Positions 61,301 through 64,000 of a stretch of DNA of 64,000 bases are shown here, piece after piece. Location: assembly GCF_000591055.1 (NCBI RefSeq), contig NC_020388.1, forward strand, positions 868,001-932,000, written 5' to 3'. The stretch's first letter is position 1. Every line of letters begins with the position of its first letter. The notes below the pieces were generated by a model. The model saw only the letters and a list, made by a program, of their open reading frames with translations. It was not told the DNA's origin and ran no database searches. A program made the translations under genes and the position numbers. The DNA comes from Natronomonas moolapensis 8.8.11 (lineage in GTDB: Archaea > Halobacteriota > Halobacteria > Halobacteriales > Haloarculaceae).

Positions 61301-61443
61301 GTGCTGTCCCACCGTCCGGTCCTGACGACGCGGACACTGGTGAAGCTGCGAACGCACGGGGAACTCTGTTGTTCGCCCTGCTCGGATTGGTGGCTCTGGT
61401 CGCTGTCATACTGGGGGCACTCTACTGGCGTCGCTCCGACTAG
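55360..61443 (+). CDS. Giant cadherin-repeat surface adhesin
   Basis: 2027 residues from ATG 55360. Signal peptide about 1-36 (IFFSLLLITSVFAGVVVM). Then a beta domain (to 245), PKD (about 250-345), an Asp-rich calcium segment (345-385), a VCBS-like domain (385-505) and eight cadherin-like repeats (about 503-1330) with linkers such as DVDETPDF and QVDEVPEF. An Ig-like Big_5 domain (1335-1450), further Ig-like domains, a poly-Gly/Asp linker (from about 1773), a CARDB-like domain and a C-terminal membrane helix (LLFALLGLVALVAVILGALY) followed by RR end it. It is probably a calcium-dependent cell-surface adhesin. No PGF-CTERM motif precedes the helix. Confidence 0.88.
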   Translation: MRATLNREQIGSIFFSLLLITSVFAGVVVMSEPAQAAETTSQLDFSSIYDADVVYGSDESGDFDGGGGALVSSTVASNNGNPGSDGVPDDGVISADPGLHPRFELADFHDSSGNNAWQELSTGSRTASVTNGEYNNVHVVASAGGAGTGSPAKFELILHYDDGTTDACEFTVNDWFGSVPSDGYAVRDGMDRWDSDSYDDANKAGIWGFAVSADSSKTLTNVEIDVTENQAGSFVFLGGAATTKSSSETNSAPTADATVGDTSIVEGQSVSFDGSRSSDPDGDSLSYSWSFRDGGSSTATSPSYTFPDAGGGAGGSATYTPSLTVNDGNGGSDSDSTASITVYNDFDGDGRADDDSATGVSTDSDDDDDGIDDSSDPAPYNVYPEAPDGTESTDEDSTLTGDLAQLANDGYKSYDSNTDSIIIEKVDGESFSTESTVTFSSGATVTVKSDGTWTYDPNGQYENLDSGDSKTDSFTYTVTDDEHEGTAAATDQGTVSITINGVNDAPTAPTDDDSTTNEVSEDDTAGTAVGITASSTDVDDGDTVSYGLTDDANGAYKIDSSTGEVTIDDPAEVDHEAANSNTITVEASDETDAVTTDFDITVTDVDETPDFINGGPSSVAEDATNGTAVHDVDTSVDTSASNSPDVGVSYTITSGNSDGAYEIDSSTGQITVADTTQLDHEVSSSRSVTVEASEESKNQSQDITLNVNDADETPTFTTSGSDSIPENTTNGTAVHDVGANVGGDSDEGVSYTFTDGNGDGAYTIDSVTGEITVADETQLDHEVSGSRTLTVEASEGSATNTQSVDIDVTDINETAIFTSSTSNDVDENKTNGATVHDVNADVDAHGAQASDTGITYAITSGNVYNAFAIDSSTGQVTVDNASAVETELRTNQNITFTVEATEGQQTQTQTITVDINQVDEVPVFTSGTSASVREDALNDFVAQDVQANVGGDPDEDVTYQITGGNSAGLFEIERASGKLKIDSFQDAIELDHENITSVTLTVKASENTVSTTQKVTIDVADIDERPKLGVPPAPAVTESASSNTQFHDVDAYVDEADRTFDVGVNYTIVGGNTDSAFAINNSTGELTVDNASAVETEIRSDLTITVEAAEGDESDTQDITVDISQVDEVPEFTSGTTASVSEDATNGTAVTDVEADVGGAADEDVSYAITSGSNDNAYTIDSSSGQITLTNATAIDHEASDTWSITVEASEGTETNTQTLDIDVTDVDERPSFTSDTTATASESATVGTDVLDVNATVGGDDDEGVNYAITAGNDDVAGNGGEAFAIDSSGQINISDTEDIDESEQSSFSLTVEASEGTTTNTQTVTITVTDDVAPIFKPDSSTPADDATDHAPSNDIQLEFDEDVALDSGNIEIVDDSEGSSTQTLNVADSAVSASGSTVTVSPSSTLEPETSYHVKVDSDAIEDGFGNSYDGVSDDTTYNFTTANTAASFTSPSPASVSVDEDGSVNLTTVLEVRDVSASDDLTWTVTSAPSNGSLAGVDGNTNADLKGNNSPHTLSTSPTYTPDPEFNDGGTPDDSFEVKVTDNNPGTSDTIPVEVTVVTLNDAPSIEVGSDQTVMNNTTQQTVSNVATNFDPGGGSDESTQRISDFLITNDNNGLFASQPEINNDGTLTFTPADGVQGTATVEVQVIDDGGTTNGGTDTSAPSRFNITVDNRGPTITDLSVNNPSGQNVNVSFESDESLSTISVSISDAESATLDEVNFSETDTGDGTYTYEATYSGSTDGSYNVSLDTIEDTAGNSGETDESDSVDVSTGGGGGGGGGGGGIGGIGGIVGISGDDDEEDGGNPDDRGGDPDSAGAGGEDGDNLGDDGDSGDGGVEDGGDETSGPREPSGETSGDEEWVEPSEFHAVDIVDVQLVTAPANSVNATSIVTLDNPSTDDQRTDVRFVIDGEVVEERDVVVPGTERVNVTHSEILEEPGTHESASNIATRADDGGTVRTYDFEIGSVELDEDGTELASSSAVPPSGPDDADTGEAANARGTLLFALLGLVALVAVILGALYWRRSD

Positions 61444-61483
61444 ACAAACACAACAGGATTTCACTCACGATCGTCGGTAGCTC

Positions 61484-61751
61484 TCACCAGTTATGAGTGC
61501 TTACTCGGTTTTGCGCCGTGGTGAATCGCCAGACGTGGCTTGATTTCACCGCCTGCTCGATGTTGTGAACGACACATATCAAAACGGGCTCACGAAACTC
61601 ACCGTCCCAAGCCCGCGCACGGCGTCGCCGAGCGTGCGCCTAATATCCGAGAAGACGGTCTCACACATCGCTCGTTGCCTGAACTCACGATGTCTTATTA
61701 GTGGTCTTGCTCCCTCGTTAGGAGGTTTCTCGCGTGATTTCATCACGAAAC
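61484..61751 (-). pseudogene. C-terminal remnant of an IS5-type transposase
   Basis: One frame gives MKSREKPPNEGARPLIRHRE, then RAMCETVFSDIRRTLGDAV. After a frame change, DGEFREPVLICVVHNIEQAV and KSSHVWRFTTAQNRV continue to the stop at 61484. The CETVF Glu of the DDE core is present but the two Asp parts are missing. It lies just downstream of the adhesin gene. Confidence 0.65.
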
Positions 61752-61761
61752 AGGGCGGATA

Positions 61762-61790
61762 CCTCGGGGCTTGACCTCGAGGCGATTGGC
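61762..61790. repeat. IS-end-like hairpin
   Basis: CCTCG / CGAGG with a GGGCTTGAC-type middle, followed by GGCGATT. It is a near copy of the hairpin at 20704-20733. The remaining stretch to 61919 shows no gene. Confidence 0.4.
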
Positions 61791-61919
61791 CCAGTATCCG
61801 TTGTGCTCGCCTCACCCACTGACAGTTGTACTGCACGCTACGGGCAGTGTTTCGTGAGATTTGCGTGGGTGCTGTCTGCGAGCACCCGCACTGGATTGGT
61901 GGCGGTGAGCCACCGACAG

Positions 61920-62004
61920 TGCGTGGGACCGGATTTGAACCGGCGGACCTCTACAGGACAGCGCCCTCAACGCTGCGCCGTTGGCCTGGCTTGGCTACCC
62001 ACGC
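61920..62004 (-). tRNA. tRNA-Leu (anticodon GAG)
   Basis: On the minus strand the RNA begins GCGUGGGUAGCCAAGCCAGG and ends with the acceptor strand CCCACGC plus discriminator A. The anticodon arm is CAGCG-UUGAGGG-CGCUG, placing GAG at 34-36. A long variable arm and a T arm with GGUUCAAAUCC are present, as expected for a class II tRNA. CCA is not encoded. A TATA-like TTTTAT lies about 40 nt upstream. Confidence 0.93.
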
Positions 62005-62162
62005 ACGGCGTATCTGTCTGCAATCCTCAGTAATCCGGGGGGCAATAAAAGGGCTTTCCTTTCCCCCGGGGACGCTCGTTGGGTAGCGATTCCACCCCTC
62101 CCGGACGGAAGCGCGGAGCGCGGTACCGCAACTTCAAGTGTGTTCCGGCAGTTCGGGGGGGT

Positions 62163-62645
62163 ATGGCGAAGTACTCCACCGGCGGCGTCGGGGGCGACTC
62201 CGGCGGTGCCTGTGAACTCTGTGGAGCGGAGGGGCGATCCCTCGAGACCGCGACGGTCGCGGGGGCGCGACTCGAGGTCTGCAGCGAGTGTGTCGAACAC
62301 GGCGAGTCGGATTCGCACGCGGACGACGATCGGACGCGCGAACGCCGTCGGAAGGCCGCACAGAACGCCGCCAAACTCGACGACGCCCGGTCTGTCGAGA
62401 CGGACTGGGAGGCGGGCACGGACTACGAAGACGACCCGCTTCCGTACCTCGTTCGCGGCTATGGCGACCGCGTCGAGGAGGCCCGGCAGGCGGCGGGGCT
62501 GCAGACTGACGAACTCGCGGCCGACGCCGAGATCGACGAGGACGACCTCGTCGCGATCGAACAGGGGCGGGCCGCGCGCGCGAACGTCGGCGGGGCCGCC
62601 ATCGAGTCGCTCGAGGCGTGTCTCGGAATCGAACTCGCCGAGTGA
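62163..62645 (+). CDS. Archaeal multiprotein bridging factor aMBF1
   Basis: 160 residues from ATG 62163. An N-terminal zinc ribbon (CELCGAEG and CSECVEHG) and a C-terminal Cro-like helix-turn-helix (RVEEARQAAGLQTDELAADA, EDDLVAIEQGRAARANV) match archaeal MBF1. It is thought to contact the ribosome or the transcription machinery; its role in archaea is not settled. A long acidic linker joins the domains. Confidence 0.9.
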   Translation: MAKYSTGGVGGDSGGACELCGAEGRSLETATVAGARLEVCSECVEHGESDSHADDDRTRERRRKAAQNAAKLDDARSVETDWEAGTDYEDDPLPYLVRGYGDRVEEARQAAGLQTDELAADAEIDEDDLVAIEQGRAARANVGGAAIESLEACLGIELAE

Positions 62646-62669
62646 AGCGCCGACACACCTGCGAAGACG

Positions 62670-62915
62670 CTACTCGTCCGTCTCGGCGGATGCTCGCCGC
62701 CACGCGTAGAGGTACACCAAAACGGCGATACAGAGCCACGCGACCGCGCCGGCCCGGACCGCGAAGTTCGCGCGCTGGCCCCACGTCGCCAACTCGAAGG
62801 GAAGCGACGAGAGCGCAACGGCGGGCGCGCCGACGACAATCGTCAACACGAACGTCGTCTGCATGACCCACCCGTAGTCGATGCCCTCCGGATCGGTCGT
62901 CTCGACGGGGCGCAT
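62670..62915 (-). CDS. DUF5822 family small membrane protein
   Basis: 81 residues from ATG 62915: MRPVETTDPEGIDYGWVMQT at the start, two membrane helices (VLTIVVGAPAVALSSL and AVAWLCIAVLVYLYAW). It is conserved in haloarchaea, with unknown role. It is divergent from panB with about 100 bp between starts. Confidence 0.8.
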   Translation of the reverse strand: MRPVETTDPEGIDYGWVMQTTFVLTIVVGAPAVALSSLPFELATWGQRANFAVRAGAVAWLCIAVLVYLYAWRRASAETDE

Positions 62916-63014
62916 ACCGCGTCTCGGTGAGAGAGCGTGTAAGCGGTTACGGTTCGGCGCCGTCGGTGCCCTGGAAGCGGGAGCGTTTAACCTCTCGGGG
63001 GACGCAGTTCGCGT

Positions 63015-63821
63015 ATGCGAGCGAAGGACATCCGCGCGAAGGCCGGCGAGGAGCCGATCACGATGCTCACCGCCTACGACGCACCGACGGCCCGGTTGAT
63101 CGACGAGGCCGGCGTCGACATCGCGCTCGTCGGGGACTCGGTCGGCAACACGCGGCTCGGGTACGACTCGACACTGCCGGTCACCGTCGACGAGGTGGCG
63201 AGCCTCACCGCGGCCGTCGCCCGCGCGACCGAGGACGCCCTCGTCGTCTCGGACATGCCGTTTCTCTCCTTTGGGGCCGATGCCGACGATGCGATCGAGA
63301 ACTGCGGCCGGATGCTGAAGGAGGCGAACGCGGACGCAGTCAAACTCGAGTGCGGGCCCCACACGGTCGAGTTGACGCGTCGGCTCACGGAGATCGGCGT
63401 TCCGGTGCAGGCCCACCTCGGGTTGACGCCGCAACGGGAGAACGAAACCGGCCTCTACCGGCAGGGCACCGAGGAGGAATCCGCCCGAAACCTCCTCGAT
63501 CTCGCCCGCCAACACGAGGCGGCGGGGGCGTTCTCGCTCGTCTTGGAACACATCCCGGCGAACCTCGCCGAGTCAGTCACCGAGGCGCTGTCGATCCCCA
63601 CGATCGGGATCGGCGCCGGTCCCGACTGTGACGGCCAGGTGCTCGTCGTCGACGAGGTGATCGGCCTCTCTGAGCGGACCGCGCCGTTCTCGAAGCGGTT
63701 CGGCGACGTTCGCGGCGAAATGAAGGGGGCGATCGACGACTACGTCGACGCCGTCGAGTCCGGGGCGTTCCCCGCCGAGGAACACAGCCACCACGAGGAC
63801 GGCCTCGACGACATATACTGA
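63015..63821 (+). CDS. panB: 3-methyl-2-oxobutanoate hydroxymethyltransferase
   Basis: 268 residues. It adds a hydroxymethyl group from methylene-tetrahydrofolate or a tetrahydromethanopterin-type carrier to 2-oxoisovalerate, making ketopantoate for coenzyme A. LTAYDAPTARLIDEAGVDIA, LVGDSVGNTRLGYDSTLPV (metal Asp), VKLECGPHT and PTIGIGAGPDCDGQVLVVD are hallmark motifs. It is full length, with its own promoter region. Confidence 0.95.
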   Translation: MRAKDIRAKAGEEPITMLTAYDAPTARLIDEAGVDIALVGDSVGNTRLGYDSTLPVTVDEVASLTAAVARATEDALVVSDMPFLSFGADADDAIENCGRMLKEANADAVKLECGPHTVELTRRLTEIGVPVQAHLGLTPQRENETGLYRQGTEEESARNLLDLARQHEAAGAFSLVLEHIPANLAESVTEALSIPTIGIGAGPDCDGQVLVVDEVIGLSERTAPFSKRFGDVRGEMKGAIDDYVDAVESGAFPAEEHSHHEDGLDDIY

Positions 63822-63909
63822 GACCCCATCCGCGTGCCGGACGCCGCGGTGGTCCGGGCAACTGGGCCGCCGGACACGACTTATGTGGCTCCGACACGTC
63901 TATTCCGGC

Positions 63910-64000
63910 ATGGCAGAACGCGTGTCGGCCGGCGAGCGGGCGGGCACCGGGGCCGCTCCAACCGACGACGGAACCCACGACGACGAAGCGGGCGGCGACA
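63910..64000 (+). CDS. Start of an unidentified gene (runs off the window)
   Basis: ATG 63910 with a TATA-like CGACTTATG about 27-33 nt upstream. About 30 residues are visible (MAERVSAGERAGTGAAPTDD, then an acidic stretch). This looks like a disordered acidic N-terminus, too short to name. Confidence 0.4.
   Translation, partial: MAERVSAGERAGTGAAPTDDGTHDDEAGGD

Overview
The window is chromosomal DNA from a halophilic archaeon (class Halobacteria). It is GC-rich in the core and its proteins are strongly acidic. The transcription machinery is archaeal (TFB, aMBF1, TATA boxes about 25 nt before many starts). It also carries archaeosortase A, diphthine synthase Dph5, aTrm56 and many haloarchaea-only DUF families. 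I cannot assign a genus from sequence alone.

Layout. 0-1.1 kb: the start of a type IV pilus/secretion ATPase gene with its DUF7311 and DUF7310 partners. 1.1-9.2 kb: two tnpB-only (IS1341-type) elements, an APC permease-USP fusion and an alkaline-phosphatase-superfamily enzyme. The second tnpB has an IS6-family element inserted in its 3' end. 9.2-20.3 kb: a divergent phosphonate locus. One arm is PhnD-PhnC-PhnE plus a hexapeptide acyltransferase. The other is phnGHIJKLM followed by a TIM-barrel epimerase-like gene and a HAD phosphatase. This is a complete C-P lyase core in an archaeon, without recognisable phnN or phnP. 20.3-33.9 kb: an accessory region with more IS remnants. It holds an ArsD fragment and a minus-strand operon built around a bactofilin-like protein, whose first gene is broken by an IS5-type element and a one-base slip. 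It also holds fragments of DUF6159 and transposase genes, a DUF7521/wHTH pair, and a tightly coupled four-gene operon (acidic-repeat secreted protein, ApbE, TSP3-like anchored protein, ferric-reductase-like membrane protein).

33.9-48.7 kb is mostly core: aTrm56, an NAD epimerase, DUF2797, an aminotransferase, lumazine synthase, ribosomal protein L11, a DRG GTPase, artA, dph5 and tfb. A 75-bp tandem repeat has grown out of the 3' end of the L11 gene. 49.0-61.5 kb is accessory: a 7TM-PAS histidine kinase, a receiver-PAS-GAF-HTH_10 regulator, small proteins, a HepT/MntA-type toxin-antitoxin pair, and a 2027-residue cadherin-repeat surface protein. It ends at an IS5-type remnant beside tRNA-Leu(GAG). 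The window closes with aMBF1, DUF5822 and panB.

How genes work together: the phn arms form one uptake-plus-cleavage pathway. The 33.2-31.1 kb operon looks like a membrane/extracytoplasmic redox module. The kinase/regulator pair sits upstream of the adhesin module, and related short motifs recur at the module boundaries. The least understood locus is the bactofilin-like operon at 21.6-27.5 kb.
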